Assembly (NCBI RefSeq): GCF_900205865.1 | Contig: NZ_LT906662.1 | Span: 3,175,411-3,239,410 of the forward strand | Reading direction: 5' to 3' | DNA: 64,000 nt | From: Thermoanaerobacterium sp. RBIITD | Lineage (GTDB): Bacteria; Bacillota; Thermoanaerobacteria; Thermoanaerobacterales; Thermoanaerobacteraceae | Shown: positions 9,114 through 17,443 of the stretch, in pieces | Position numbering within the stretch: the first letter of the stretch is position 1 | Layout: the number at the start of each line of letters is the position of its first letter | Program-made: the position numbers and the translations under genes | Notes under the pieces: generated by a model | What the model saw: the letters and a program-made list of their open reading frames with translations, nothing else | Told to the model about the DNA's origin: nothing | Database searches by the model: none

Positions 9114-9929
9114 ATGTCATCATCATTTGCTTTTGCAATCTCATTTTTATTAATGATAATAATTCAGAAATTCATAATTCAAATATTAAATAAAGATGTA
9201 TGTTTGAAATCAAATTATAAAAAAGTGCCAATACCAGTATGCGGGGGCATTGCATTTATCCCTACAATTTTTTCAACTAATTTAATTATAAATCTCATTG
9301 GCTACCAAGAAAATAAAATGCCTCTATATTTGCTTTCTATTATTTTAATGTCATATGTAGGCTTAATAGATGATTTGCTTGGTGATAGAACCGTTACTGG
9401 TCTTATGGGCCATATTAAATCATTGTTGCATATGAGACTTACTACCGGTGCTTTAAAAGCCATAACAGGATTTATGGCGTCATTGTACATAAGCATAAAT
9501 ATAAGCAAGAATATATACGATGTATTTGTAAATACATTTATAATAGCTTTATTTACAAATTTTTTAAATTTACTTGATTTAAGACCGGGTAGGGCAGGTA
9601 AAGTATTTTTATTATTATCCGTTATCTTCTTAATAATAGGTAAAGGCAACCCATTATTTTTAGTTATAGTTTTAGGCGCATCAATTGCATTTTTGCCAAT
9701 TGATTTAAAAGCAAAAATTATGTTAGGCGATACGGGTTCTAATATCCTTGGTATTACGCTCGGAATTTCAAGTGTTTTGATATTTAATTTTAATATAAGA
9801 TTAATTTTGCTTATATTATTAGTATTGATACATATTATAACGGAAAAGTATTCTCTAACAAAGATAATAGAAGGAAATAAGGTTCTAAATTGTTTGGATA
9901 TGTTAGGTAGAGGACGTGAAAAGAATTAA
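9114..9929 (+). CDS. MraY/WecA-like polyprenyl-phosphate glycosyl-1-phosphate transferase
   Basis: 271-residue polytopic membrane protein. It keeps the superfamily signposts: GGIAF early, GLIDDLLGD (the Asp-Asp pair near 85), a NFLNLLDLRPGRA segment where MraY has NLTDGLDG, and LGDTGSNILG near 205. The ITEKYSLTKIIE stretch near the end resembles the cytoplasmic loop of the family. Shorter than MraY (about 320 residues) and with a changed substrate loop, so it is probably not the peptidoglycan enzyme. It is packed between the GT2 gene and DUF3866. Confidence 0.78.
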   Translation: MSSSFAFAISFLLMIIIQKFIIQILNKDVCLKSNYKKVPIPVCGGIAFIPTIFSTNLIINLIGYQENKMPLYLLSIILMSYVGLIDDLLGDRTVTGLMGHIKSLLHMRLTTGALKAITGFMASLYISINISKNIYDVFVNTFIIALFTNFLNLLDLRPGRAGKVFLLLSVIFLIIGKGNPLFLVIVLGASIAFLPIDLKAKIMLGDTGSNILGITLGISSVLIFNFNIRLILLILLVLIHIITEKYSLTKIIEGNKVLNCLDMLGRGREKN

Positions 9930-9930
9930 A

Positions 9931-11010
9931 ATGATAATAATAAATAAGGGAATTGTGAAAAACATTATTTCTAAACGTGACGGTATATGTTTTATCGAGG
10001 TTGATGTTGATGGTGTTATGACAAAGGCTGTAAATTATAATTACATTACAGGTGATATAGAATCTGGCGATATGGTATATCTAAATCAAACCGCGAGGAA
10101 ACTAAATCTAGGTACAGGTGGATATGATTTCGTTATTTTAAATACGAAGTATGACAGTTTTAATTTACTTGATAAGGGCCATATAATGAAATTAAGATAT
10201 ACTCCTATGCAAATTAATGTTATGACTGTAGAAGAACAAGATAGTCCTTACCATGATGTTTTTAATAATTTTAAAACTTTAAATGGTATGCCTGTAATAG
10301 TAGGTGAGCTTCATAGCATGGTAGCACCTTTTTCAATCGTATTAAAAAAACTAAGACCATCAATAAAATTAGCATACATAATGACAGATTCCGCTTGTAT
10401 ACCAATGCAGTTCAGCAACGCCGTAAACTTTTTAAAAAAGGAGAAATTTATAGATAGTACAATTACTATGGGTCATGCTTTTGGTGGTGATTATGAAACA
10501 GTTAATATATATACATCACTCATATGTGCAAGGGAAATTTCAAAATGTGATGCAGCTATAATAGCAATGGGCCCGGGGATAGTTGGGACGGGAACAAAAT
10601 ATGGTTTTTCCGGTGTTGACCAAGCGCAAATAATAGATGCAATTAATAAATTAGGAGGAAATCCTATCTTAATACCCAGAATAAGCTTTAATGACAAAAG
10701 AGAAAGGCATCTAGGTATAAGCCATCATACAATTACAGTTTTAGAATTATTAAATAGTAATTGCAATATAGTATTTCCTAAAATGGAGGATGATAAGTAT
10801 TCAATCATTGAAAAACAGATTTACAATAATTCTGTTTTTGAAAGATATAATAAGTTTTTTATTGATGCATCAATAACAAAAGAAATACTCTCAGGTTATA
10901 GAGATATTAATTTAACAACAATGGGAAGAAATATTTATGATGAACCAGAATTTTTCAATACTTGTGGTGCGGCTGCTATTTACTGTAACAGTTTATTTTG
11001 TATAAATTAA
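9931..11010 (+). CDS. DUF3866 family protein, unknown function
   Basis: About 359 residues, soluble, no recognisable catalytic motif; the family is conserved but undescribed. Two readable pieces are MPVIVGELHSMVAPFS near residue 120 and a glycine-rich MGPGIVGTGTKYGFSGVDQ near 215, which could be a nucleotide- or phosphate-binding loop (guess). I start it at ATG 9931 (MIIINKGIV), just after the preceding stop; a GTG at 9916 overlaps the upstream gene and has a poorly spaced ribosome site. Its last 18 nt overlap the tail of mciZ on the other strand. Confidence 0.75.
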   Translation: MIIINKGIVKNIISKRDGICFIEVDVDGVMTKAVNYNYITGDIESGDMVYLNQTARKLNLGTGGYDFVILNTKYDSFNLLDKGHIMKLRYTPMQINVMTVEEQDSPYHDVFNNFKTLNGMPVIVGELHSMVAPFSIVLKKLRPSIKLAYIMTDSACIPMQFSNAVNFLKKEKFIDSTITMGHAFGGDYETVNIYTSLICAREISKCDAAIIAMGPGIVGTGTKYGFSGVDQAQIIDAINKLGGNPILIPRISFNDKRERHLGISHHTITVLELLNSNCNIVFPKMEDDKYSIIEKQIYNNSVFERYNKFFIDASITKEILSGYRDINLTTMGRNIYDEPEFFNTCGAAAIYCNSLFCIN

Positions 11011-11109
11011 TTCTCCCATTGTTTTATACCTTAAAGAAAGTTCATTAAGTATCTTTATTAAATCATGAAACTTACCTTTGAAGTATATTTTATTGCTATA
11101 TATAATCAT
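10993..11109 (-). CDS. mciZ: MciZ-like peptide inhibitor of FtsZ (38 residues)
   Basis: A minus-strand reading frame of 38 codons, MIIYSNKIYFKGK at its start and ELIYTK at its end, with an excellent ribosome site (AAGGAGGTG, complement of 11116-11124) before the ATG. It aligns without gaps to the B. subtilis peptide MciZ over the core: KGKFHDLIKILNE against VGKAWEIRAKLKE, and MGELI against VKDWI. In B. subtilis mciZ is also next to nudF; the peptide is made in the mother cell and blocks FtsZ polymerisation. A sigma-E-like promoter lies upstream. Tail-to-tail overlap with the DUF3866 gene. Identity is inferred from synteny, size and pattern. Confidence 0.75.
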   Translation of the reverse strand: MIIYSNKIYFKGKFHDLIKILNELSLRYKTMGELIYTK

Positions 11110-11132
11110 GGGAATCACCTCCTTGATATTCT

Positions 11133-11161
11133 ATATTATGTTATTATCGTAAAAATTATTC
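11133..11161 (-). promoter_or_regulatory. sigma-E-like promoter of mciZ
   Basis: On the minus strand: GAATAAT, 14 nt, CATAATAT, compared with the sigma-E consensus KMATATT-N14/15-CATACAHT (one mismatch in -35, two in -10). It lies 24 nt before the mciZ start. Fits mother-cell expression. Confidence 0.45.
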
Positions 11162-11184
11162 ATTGAGAAAGGAATGTATATTAA

Positions 11185-11715
11185 ATGAATTTAACCGAGG
11201 TAACAAAGAACTCTGATAAAATTTTTAATGGGAAAATTATTAATTTGAGAATTGATAATGTAGTACTGCCAGATGGAAAAACTGCGAAAAGAGAAATTGT
11301 CGAACATCCTGGTGGGGTTTCGATCTTAGCAGTAAATAAAAATGGGAAAATACTCATGGTAAAACAATACAGAAAGCCTGCAGAAAAAATAATGTTAGAG
11401 ATACCGGCAGGAAAACTTGATCCTGGTGAATCGCCTGAAGTATGTGCTAAAAGAGAATTGATGGAAGAGACAGGATATATAGCAAATAATTTAAAACATA
11501 TATTTTCATTCTATCCTTCACCTGGTTTTTCTACCGAAATCTTGCATTTATATCTCGCGTTAGAAATAGAAAAAGGCGAACCCCATAGAGATGATGACGA
11601 ATTTCTTGAAGTATATGAATATGGATTAGATGAAATAAAAAATATGGTAATGAATGGCGAAATAGAAGATGCCAAGTCATTAATCGCTATTTTATATTAC
11701 ATCAATATGAAATGA
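11185..11715 (+). CDS. nudF: ADP-ribose pyrophosphatase (Nudix)
   Basis: Hydrolyses ADP-ribose to AMP and ribose-5-phosphate. The 176-residue protein contains a complete Nudix box, GKLDPGESPEVCAKRELMEE followed by TGY, and the upstream MVKQYRKP strand typical of the ADP-ribose pyrophosphatase subgroup. Divergent from mciZ and followed 10 nt later by the endonuclease-Q-like gene; the same three neighbours (mciZ, nudF, yqxK) occur in B. subtilis. Confidence 0.93.
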   Translation: MNLTEVTKNSDKIFNGKIINLRIDNVVLPDGKTAKREIVEHPGGVSILAVNKNGKILMVKQYRKPAEKIMLEIPAGKLDPGESPEVCAKRELMEETGYIANNLKHIFSFYPSPGFSTEILHLYLALEIEKGEPHRDDDEFLEVYEYGLDEIKNMVMNGEIEDAKSLIAILYYINMK

Positions 11716-11725
11716 GGTATTATTT

Positions 11726-12892
11726 ATGTATTTTAATGCTGACCTCCATGTGCACATTGGTAGGACTAAAAGCGGTAGACCTGTAAAAATAACAGCGTCA
11801 GCACAATTAACACCACTTAATATATTAGAAAAGTGTACAAAAAAAGGCATAGATATTGTTGGTATTGTTGATTGTGCAGTACCCGAAATTTTAAATGAAT
11901 TTGAAGATATGATAAAATCAAATTTATTGGAGCCATTGGAAGGTGGAGGGTTATTATATAAAAACAAAGTTGTATTAATGCTAGCCAGTGAAATTGAAAT
12001 TGGTGGAGAATTAAAGGGATCACCGCATATATTATGCTTTTTGAAAGATTTAAAATCAATGAGAGCTTTTTCTAATACTATTTCAAAATATATAAAAAAT
12101 ATAAATTTAAGCAGTCAAAGATGCAAATTAAATAGCATAGAAGTTTATAAAATAGTAAATGACCTAGGAGGATTTGTTGTACCGGCACATGTCTTTACAC
12201 CATTTAAAAGTTATTACGGAAGCACAACTAATAGATTAAGTTTTGTTTTTAAAGAATACTTTAATGATATAAAGGCTATTGAACTTGGACTAAGTTCTGA
12301 TACAGATATGGCGGATGAAATTAGTGAATTAGGTGATAAAATTTTTTTGAGTAATTCTGATGCACATTCCCTACAAAAAATCGGAAGAGAATTCAATATA
12401 TTTAATATTGATAAACCAGATTTTGAAAATATAAAAGCTTCATTGGGCACAAATTCAAAAAATAATATAGTAAAGAATTATGGCCTTAATCCTTCACTTG
12501 GCAAATATCATAGGACATTTTGCCTTGATTGTAATAGAGTATCACAAGATGTACCACCTGTATATAAGTGTATATTTTGTAATAGTCAAAATATAGTATT
12601 TGGTGTTAAGGATCGCATAACAGAAATAAAAGATCAAAATACAATACATCCCATGTTTAGGCCTGAGTATATCTATCAAATACCATTGGAATTTATTCCT
12701 GGTATTGGACCTAAAACGATGGAGAAACTTTTAAATGAAGTTGGTACTGAAATATATGTTTTACATGAAGCACCATATGAAATATTAAAAAATACTATTG
12801 GTGAAAATTTAGCATCAAATATTTTCAATGCAAGATATGGTAAAGTAAAATTAAAAGTAGGAGGTGGTGGAAACTACGGGAAAATAATTTAA
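11726..12892 (+). CDS. Endonuclease Q-like PHP-domain protein (YqxK family)
   Basis: 388 residues. PHP metal-binding domain with DLHVHIG at the N-terminus, IVDCAV near 48 and SNSDAHSLQKIGREF near 210; then a zinc ribbon Cys266-x2-Cys269-x12-Cys282-x2-Cys285; then a helix-hairpin-helix DNA-binding motif (FIPGIGPKTMEKLL, about 330). This is the domain order of endonuclease Q, which nicks DNA 5' of deaminated bases; B. subtilis YqxK, next to nudF, is the homologue. The product probably repairs uracil or hypoxanthine in DNA, relevant to a thermophile or a spore. Confidence 0.85.
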   Translation: MYFNADLHVHIGRTKSGRPVKITASAQLTPLNILEKCTKKGIDIVGIVDCAVPEILNEFEDMIKSNLLEPLEGGGLLYKNKVVLMLASEIEIGGELKGSPHILCFLKDLKSMRAFSNTISKYIKNINLSSQRCKLNSIEVYKIVNDLGGFVVPAHVFTPFKSYYGSTTNRLSFVFKEYFNDIKAIELGLSSDTDMADEISELGDKIFLSNSDAHSLQKIGREFNIFNIDKPDFENIKASLGTNSKNNIVKNYGLNPSLGKYHRTFCLDCNRVSQDVPPVYKCIFCNSQNIVFGVKDRITEIKDQNTIHPMFRPEYIYQIPLEFIPGIGPKTMEKLLNEVGTEIYVLHEAPYEILKNTIGENLASNIFNARYGKVKLKVGGGGNYGKII

Positions 12893-12897
12893 AACAA

Positions 12898-12926
12898 TCA
12901 TATTGCCCCTTAATTGCGCATAAATT
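12898..12926 (+). promoter_or_regulatory. sigma-E promoter of spoIIM
   Basis: TCATATT, 14 nt, CATAAATT: the -35 matches KMATATT exactly and the -10 differs from CATACAHT at one base. It lies 36 nt before spoIIM, which is sigma-E dependent in B. subtilis. Confidence 0.65.
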
Positions 12927-12962
12927 TAAATATAGGTTTAAGCGTAAGAGGAGGGCAATGCC

Positions 12963-13589
12963 TTGAAAATTTTAAAAGATAAGATTTCAAAACATATAAG
13001 AGATAATTCAATATTATATATTATAATTATAATGTCTTTTATGATAGGCATAGCATCCGGAGCTTTTACTATAAATACCATTAACGACATACAGAAAGAA
13101 AATATGATGAAATATATAAATAATTTTTATGACATTTTTGGACATACAAACTTAAATCCGATTCAAGTTTTTAAGCAATCAGTTTTAAACAGTTTTGAAA
13201 CTACTTTTATTTTATGGTTGCTTGGAGCAACAATTATTGGAATACCTTTTATATTTTTTGTCATAGGTGTAAGAGGGTTTTTGCTTGGATTTTCAATTGG
13301 ATTTTTAATCAGTGAATTAAGATTCAAGGGTATTATTTTTACAATTGCTGCAATCTTGCCACAAAATATGTTGATTTTAATTTCAATATTTTTTATAGCT
13401 GTAACATGTATTAATTTTTCATTGTATATATTGAAAAATCGCAGATTTAGTGTAAGTGACCTTTTTTCACAATTTATCACATATACTCTTATTATTTATA
13501 CTGCTTTTGCAGTTATGATACTCGGAGGAGTAATTGAATCATATATAACACCAAGTATATTGTATTTTTTAAAAGATATAATTAAATAA
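12963..13589 (+). CDS. spoIIM: Stage II sporulation protein M
   Basis: Part of the SpoIIM-SpoIIP-SpoIID engulfment machine that remodels peptidoglycan so the mother cell can swallow the forespore. 208 residues with several hydrophobic segments (about 18-38, 75-105, 110-135, 138-158, 175-200), i.e. an integral membrane scaffold. TTG start preceded by GAGGAGGG. An ATG five bases earlier in another frame gives only ATG-CCT-TGA and is ignored. Own sigma-E-like promoter; the recombinase gene follows. Confidence 0.92.
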   Translation: MKILKDKISKHIRDNSILYIIIIMSFMIGIASGAFTINTINDIQKENMMKYINNFYDIFGHTNLNPIQVFKQSVLNSFETTFILWLLGATIIGIPFIFFVIGVRGFLLGFSIGFLISELRFKGIIFTIAAILPQNMLILISIFFIAVTCINFSLYILKNRRFSVSDLFSQFITYTLIIYTAFAVMILGGVIESYITPSILYFLKDIIK

Positions 13590-13593
13590 TTAT

Positions 13594-13622
13594 GAAGGAA
13601 AATTAAAAGTTTTGTTGAATAT
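13594..13622 (+). promoter_or_regulatory. sigma-H-type promoter of the xerD-like gene
   Basis: GAAGGAAAA, 11-nt spacer, GTTGAATAT: matches every specified position of RnAGGAwWW-N11-RnnGAATww. It begins 5 nt after the spoIIM stop and ends 33 nt before the recombinase start. Confidence 0.55.
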
Positions 13623-13655
13623 TTATTTATATGAATAATTTTAGGGGTAATGTTG

Positions 13656-14522
13656 ATGATAAACATTGTACAAGCTTTTATTGAATTTCTCTATCAAGAA
13701 AAAAAGTTAAGTAATAATACAATAGATTCATATAAAAGAGATATTGAACAATTTATTGATTATTTAGAAAAAAACAGGCTTAATTATGATGATGTTAAAA
13801 AAGTCACTATTATTAATTATATGAATCTTTTAAAGCAACAAAATAGGTCACAAGCAACTATTTCCAGACATCTTTCATCGATCAAGTCTTTTTATCAATT
13901 TCTTTTCTTGAAAAGACTTATTGATGAAGAACCAGCATATACCCTTGATGCTCCTAAAATAGAACGAAAAAAACCTGTTACTTTGTCTGTTGAACAGGTT
14001 GATAAACTTTTGTCGTTTGAATTTGAAAAAAATGAAAAAGGTATAAGAGACAGAGCTATAATAGAGGTTTTATATGCTACTGGCTTAAGGGTATCTGAAC
14101 TAATTTCACTAAATATTGATGATGTTAATTTAAACTATGGCTATGTGCATTGCAAAAACATAAAAGAAAGAGTTATACCAATTGGTACACATGCTTTAGA
14201 TGCACTTAAAAATTATATTTCTATTAGAAAAAACATAAAAAACAAACACCACCTTTTTTTAAATTTAAGAGGTGATTCACTTACAAGGCAAGGCTGCTGG
14301 AAAATAATAAAAGAGTATACAAATATTATTAATCCAGGTTTTGCCATTACACCGAGCATATTGAGGAAATCTTTTGCACAGCATATGTTAGAAAATGGTG
14401 CTGATATAAGAAGTGTTCAGGAAATGCTTGGATATAAAGCAATGAATTCAAATGAATTGATTACACTTATTTCAAAGTCGAAAATAAAAGAGGTATATAA
14501 TAAAGCACATCCACGCGCTTAA
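13656..14522 (+). CDS. XerD-position tyrosine recombinase homologue lacking catalytic residues
   Basis: 288 residues aligning end to end with XerD: SAM-like N-domain (SNNTIDSYKRDIEQFIDYL, ISRHLSSIKSFYQFL), catalytic-domain framework (YATGLRVSELISL, LENGADIRSVQEMLG) and C-terminal KEVYNKAHPRA. Position and neighbours are those of xerD. The active site has decayed in frame: Arg145 and Arg237 remain, but the HxLRH motif reads SILRK (His to Ser), the GH motif reads GY, and the nucleophile Tyr of QIYTH is Ile269 (ELITL). The beta-hairpin GKGxKER is shortened to KNIKER. Length is normal, so no frameshift. ATG 13656 chosen over 13650 by spacing from AGGGG. Cannot be expected to cut DNA; it may bind dif or act as a regulator. 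Confidence 0.85.
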   Translation: MINIVQAFIEFLYQEKKLSNNTIDSYKRDIEQFIDYLEKNRLNYDDVKKVTIINYMNLLKQQNRSQATISRHLSSIKSFYQFLFLKRLIDEEPAYTLDAPKIERKKPVTLSVEQVDKLLSFEFEKNEKGIRDRAIIEVLYATGLRVSELISLNIDDVNLNYGYVHCKNIKERVIPIGTHALDALKNYISIRKNIKNKHHLFLNLRGDSLTRQGCWKIIKEYTNIINPGFAITPSILRKSFAQHMLENGADIRSVQEMLGYKAMNSNELITLISKSKIKEVYNKAHPRA

Positions 14523-14579
14523 AATAAAAGAATAATAATCCCTTCTTGAGAAAAAATAATTTTAAGAGGAGGGATCACA

Positions 14580-15722
14580 ATGCTAAAAAGAATAATACCA
14601 ATTATTTTAATATTTACATTATTAATCACATTGCTTACTGAAAATTATGGTTATGCAGACAATTTTGACCTTAAGTCGAAGTCAGCTATTCTTATAGATG
14701 CGAGTACCGGAAAAGTATTGTATGAAAAAGATAGTCATAAAGAATTACCTCCAGCAAGCGTTACAAAGGTAATGACAATGCTTCTTGTAATGGAAGCTTT
14801 GGATTCGGGAAAAATAAAGCCAAATGATAAAGTAGTTACAAGCGAGCACGCTTTTGATATGGGTGGAACACAGATATATTTGGAAGTCGGAGAGGAAATG
14901 ACAGTAGATGATCTATTAAAATCTGTTGCAATGAATTCTGCTAATGATTCATCTGTTGCATTAGCAGAGTATATTTCAGGTAGCGAAGAAAAATTTGTAG
15001 AAGAAATGAATAAAAGAGCTAAAGAACTTGGTGCTAAAAATACGAGCTTTAAAAATGCTTCTGGTTTACCAGAAGAAGGCCACTATACAACTGTATATGA
15101 TACAGCTTTAATTTCAAGAGAACTTGTTAAACATAAAGGAATATTTAAATATTTGGAAGATAAAATTGACTCCGTTAGAGGTGGAAAATTCAGCTTAGCA
15201 AATACAAATAAGCTCTTATGGAGATATCAAGGCGCAGACGGTATAAAGACCGGATCAACATCTGAAGCATTATTTTGTCTATCGGCGACAGCTAAAAGGG
15301 GTGATTCTAGATTTATAGCAGTTGTATTTGGAGCACCTGATTCAAATACACGTTTTAAAGAAGCTTCTAAGCTTCTTGACTATGGATTTGCGAACTATGA
15401 AACAAAAAAAGTAGCTGAACTGGAAAAGACCTATGGGACAGTAAAAGTGTTAAAGGGAAATCAAAATTGTATAAATGCTGTATCAAAGGATGATGAATAT
15501 ATTTTACTGAAAAAAGGCGAAAGTAAAAATATAAAGCAAAGAATAGAATTAAATAAATACGTTGAAGCACCGATTAAAAAAGGTATGAAGCTTGGCACAA
15601 TAAAAATATATGATGGTAATAATTTGATAAAAACAATTGATTTATTTTCAACAAAAGATATTAAAAAATCGAATATAATTAATAATTTTTCTAAGATCTA
15701 TAAAACATGGCTTTCAAAATAA
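14580..15722 (+). CDS. dacF: Sporulation-associated D-alanyl-D-alanine carboxypeptidase DacF
   Basis: Removes the terminal D-Ala of peptidoglycan side chains; in B. subtilis it shapes spore cortex cross-linking. 380 residues: signal peptide (1-26), serine-type D,D-peptidase domain with Ser60-V-T-Lys63, SAN near 120 and KTG near 223, a C-terminal beta domain (about 270-350) and an amphipathic tail (KSNIINNFSKIYKTWLS) for membrane association. Directly upstream of spoIIAA as in Bacillus, but separated by a strong terminator. In B. subtilis dacF reads into spoIIA in the forespore; here that would need read-through. Confidence 0.93.
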   Translation: MLKRIIPIILIFTLLITLLTENYGYADNFDLKSKSAILIDASTGKVLYEKDSHKELPPASVTKVMTMLLVMEALDSGKIKPNDKVVTSEHAFDMGGTQIYLEVGEEMTVDDLLKSVAMNSANDSSVALAEYISGSEEKFVEEMNKRAKELGAKNTSFKNASGLPEEGHYTTVYDTALISRELVKHKGIFKYLEDKIDSVRGGKFSLANTNKLLWRYQGADGIKTGSTSEALFCLSATAKRGDSRFIAVVFGAPDSNTRFKEASKLLDYGFANYETKKVAELEKTYGTVKVLKGNQNCINAVSKDDEYILLKKGESKNIKQRIELNKYVEAPIKKGMKLGTIKIYDGNNLIKTIDLFSTKDIKKSNIINNFSKIYKTWLSK

Positions 15723-15730
15723 TTTAAAAA

Positions 15731-15768
15731 AAATACTAAAAACTCTATGAGTTTTTAGTATTTTTTTT
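15731..15768 (+). terminator. Rho-independent terminator after dacF
   Basis: 15-bp A/T-rich stem (AAATACTAAAAACTC with its complement), 3-nt loop and a run of eight T. Confidence 0.85.
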
Positions 15769-15798
15769 AAATTATTAGTAGAAAATAATAACATAAAA

Positions 15799-15827
15799 GG
15801 AGGAATTTGAATTTATGTGTAGAATAT
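15799..15827 (+). promoter_or_regulatory. sigma-H promoter of the spoIIA operon
   Basis: GGAGGAATT, 11-nt spacer, GTAGAATAT: full sigma-H consensus. In B. subtilis spoIIA is transcribed by sigma-H with Spo0A~P. It lies 20 nt before the spoIIAA start. Confidence 0.8.
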
Positions 15828-15846
15828 ATACAATGGAGGGATGAAA

Positions 15847-16179
15847 ATGAGCATAGATTTTAAAAAACAAAATGACACTTTAATAGTTAAGGTTAAAGGA
15901 GAACTTGACCATCATACTTCAGATATGTTTAAGGAGTCCATTAATAATGAATATCAGAAAGGATATAAAAATATTATTTTGGATTTTAAACACCTAAATT
16001 TTATGGATAGTTCTGGTATAGGCATGATACTTGGCAGGTACAAAATGGCTAAAGAAAATAATGGTACGCTTGCAATTGTAGGGGCAAATTCACAATTGTT
16101 AAAAGTCATAGAGTTATCTGGCATTTTAAGAGTTATAAATTGTTATGATAAAATTGATGACGCAATAAATAACTTATAA
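15847..16179 (+). CDS. spoIIAA: Anti-sigma-F factor antagonist SpoIIAA
   Basis: STAS-domain protein that frees sigma-F by capturing SpoIIAB when dephosphorylated by SpoIIE. About 110 residues; GELDHHT at 18-24 and the phosphorylation motif MDSSGIG at about 53-59. ATG 15847 chosen because GGAGGG ends at 15840, 6 nt before it, whereas ATG 15841 directly abuts the ribosome site. First gene of spoIIAA-spoIIAB-sigF. Confidence 0.95.
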   Translation: MSIDFKKQNDTLIVKVKGELDHHTSDMFKESINNEYQKGYKNIILDFKHLNFMDSSGIGMILGRYKMAKENNGTLAIVGANSQLLKVIELSGILRVINCYDKIDDAINNL

Positions 16180-16190
16180 GGGGGATAAAA

Positions 16191-16622
16191 ATGGATTTCT
16201 CTAATAAAATGGAATTAAAATTTTTAAGCAAATCACAAAATGAATCCTTCGCAAGAACAGTAGTTGCGGCTTTCGCGGCACAGCTAGATCCTACAATTGA
16301 AGAAATTGCTGATATTAAAACTGCTGTATCAGAAGCTGTGACAAATTGTATAATACACGGATATGAGAATAAAATAGATTATATTACTTTAAAAGCAGAT
16401 ATCGAAGGCAATAAATTATCAATAGAAGTTATAGATAATGGAGTTGGTATAGAAGATGTAAACAAAGCAATGGAACCTTTATTTACAACTAAGCCTGATG
16501 AAGACAGATCTGGTATGGGATTTACTGTTATGCAAACTTTTATGGATGAGCTTAAAGTTGAATCAACTCCTGGTAAGGGTACAACCGTTAAAATGGTTAA
16601 ATATATTAATTCCCACAAATGA
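16191..16622 (+). CDS. spoIIAB: Anti-sigma-F factor and serine kinase SpoIIAB
   Basis: GHKL-fold kinase that holds sigma-F inactive and phosphorylates SpoIIAA. 143 residues, usual length. N box [14 protein letters not shown] (about 45-58), G1 box [10 protein letters not shown] (about 83), and the ATP lid with GMGFTVM near 105. A GGGGG ribosome site precedes it; sigF begins 10 nt downstream. Confidence 0.96.
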   Translation: MDFSNKMELKFLSKSQNESFARTVVAAFAAQLDPTIEEIADIKTAVSEAVTNCIIHGYENKIDYITLKADIEGNKLSIEVIDNGVGIEDVNKAMEPLFTTKPDEDRSGMGFTVMQTFMDELKVESTPGKGTTVKMVKYINSHK

Positions 16623-16631
16623 GGTGCTGTC

Positions 16632-17375
16632 ATGATTGATAGAGACTATGAAAGGAATGAAGACGTCAATGATCTTATTAAAAGGTCCAAAAACAATGAT
16701 AAATTAGCACTTGAGAAATTATTAAAAGAAAATAGTGGGCTCATATGGAGTATTGTTAAAAAATTTTCCAATCGAGGATATGAAGCGGAAGACCTTTATC
16801 AAATTGGTTGTATAGGCTTTGTTAAAGCTATAAACAAATTTGATGAATCATATAATGTTAAGTTATCTACATATGCAGTTCCAATTATTTTAGGTGAAAT
16901 AAAAAGATTTTTAAGAGATGATGGACTTATAAAGGTTAGTCGTTCTTTGAAAGAATTATCAAACAAAGCATATTATGTAAAAGAAAAGTTAGAAAAAGAG
17001 TTAAATAGGGAACCATCTATACAGGAAATTGCAATGAAGCTTAATGCCACCGCAGAGGAAATTGCAATGGCTTTTGAATCGACCACTGCAACAGAATATT
17101 TATATGATAATTCGCAACATAATGATGATGATAGTATGCTTTTAATTGAAAAAATAGGAACTGAGGAAGATGAATATGAAATTGAAGATAAACTTGCATT
17201 AAGGATGATACTTGAGAAGTTAAATGCACGTGAAAGACAAATAATAGTTCTAAGATATTTTAAAGATATGACACAGACAGAAGTTGCAAAAATTCTTGAA
17301 ATTTCACAAGTACAAGTATCCAGAATAGAGAAAAAGGTATTAAAAAAGCTAAAAGAAAAACTTTTGGAGGTGTAG
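16632..17375 (+). CDS. sigF: RNA polymerase sigma-F factor
   Basis: First forespore-specific sigma factor (SpoIIAC). 247 residues with region 2 (ENSGLIWSIVKKFSNRGYE, DLYQIGCIGFVKAINKFD, YAVPIILGEIKRFLRDDG), region 3 (RSLKELSNKAYYVKEKL) and region 4 helix-turn-helix (MTQTEVAKILEISQVQVSRI) near 215. Its stop codon lies inside the stem of a short terminator, which separates it from the spoVA unit. Confidence 0.97.
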   Translation: MIDRDYERNEDVNDLIKRSKNNDKLALEKLLKENSGLIWSIVKKFSNRGYEAEDLYQIGCIGFVKAINKFDESYNVKLSTYAVPIILGEIKRFLRDDGLIKVSRSLKELSNKAYYVKEKLEKELNREPSIQEIAMKLNATAEEIAMAFESTTATEYLYDNSQHNDDDSMLLIEKIGTEEDEYEIEDKLALRMILEKLNARERQIIVLRYFKDMTQTEVAKILEISQVQVSRIEKKVLKKLKEKLLEV

Positions 17376-17392
17376 CAATTGCTACACCTTTT
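17368..17392 (+). terminator. Terminator overlapping the sigF stop codon
   Basis: 9-bp stem AGGTGTAGC / GCTACACCT with an AATT loop and four T. The TAG at 17373-17375 is within the left arm. Confidence 0.7.
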
Positions 17393-17421
17393 GAATTAAA
17401 ATATGAGAATTTCACATAATA
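17393..17421 (+). promoter_or_regulatory. sigma-G/F-like promoter of the spoVA unit
   Basis: GAATT, 17 nt, CATAATA. The -10 fits CATWHTA exactly; the -35 differs from GHATR at the last base. Upstream of the small ORF, dodecin and spoVAC-AD-AE; spoVA is sigma-G dependent in B. subtilis. Confidence 0.5.
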
Positions 17422-17443
17422 TAATTGTACTGAGGTGGTACTA

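Noticed and set aside
13656-14522. Frameshift as cause of the missing XerD active site
   Set aside because: Framework residues on both sides of each lost catalytic residue stay in one frame with unchanged spacing, so substitutions and not a shift explain it.
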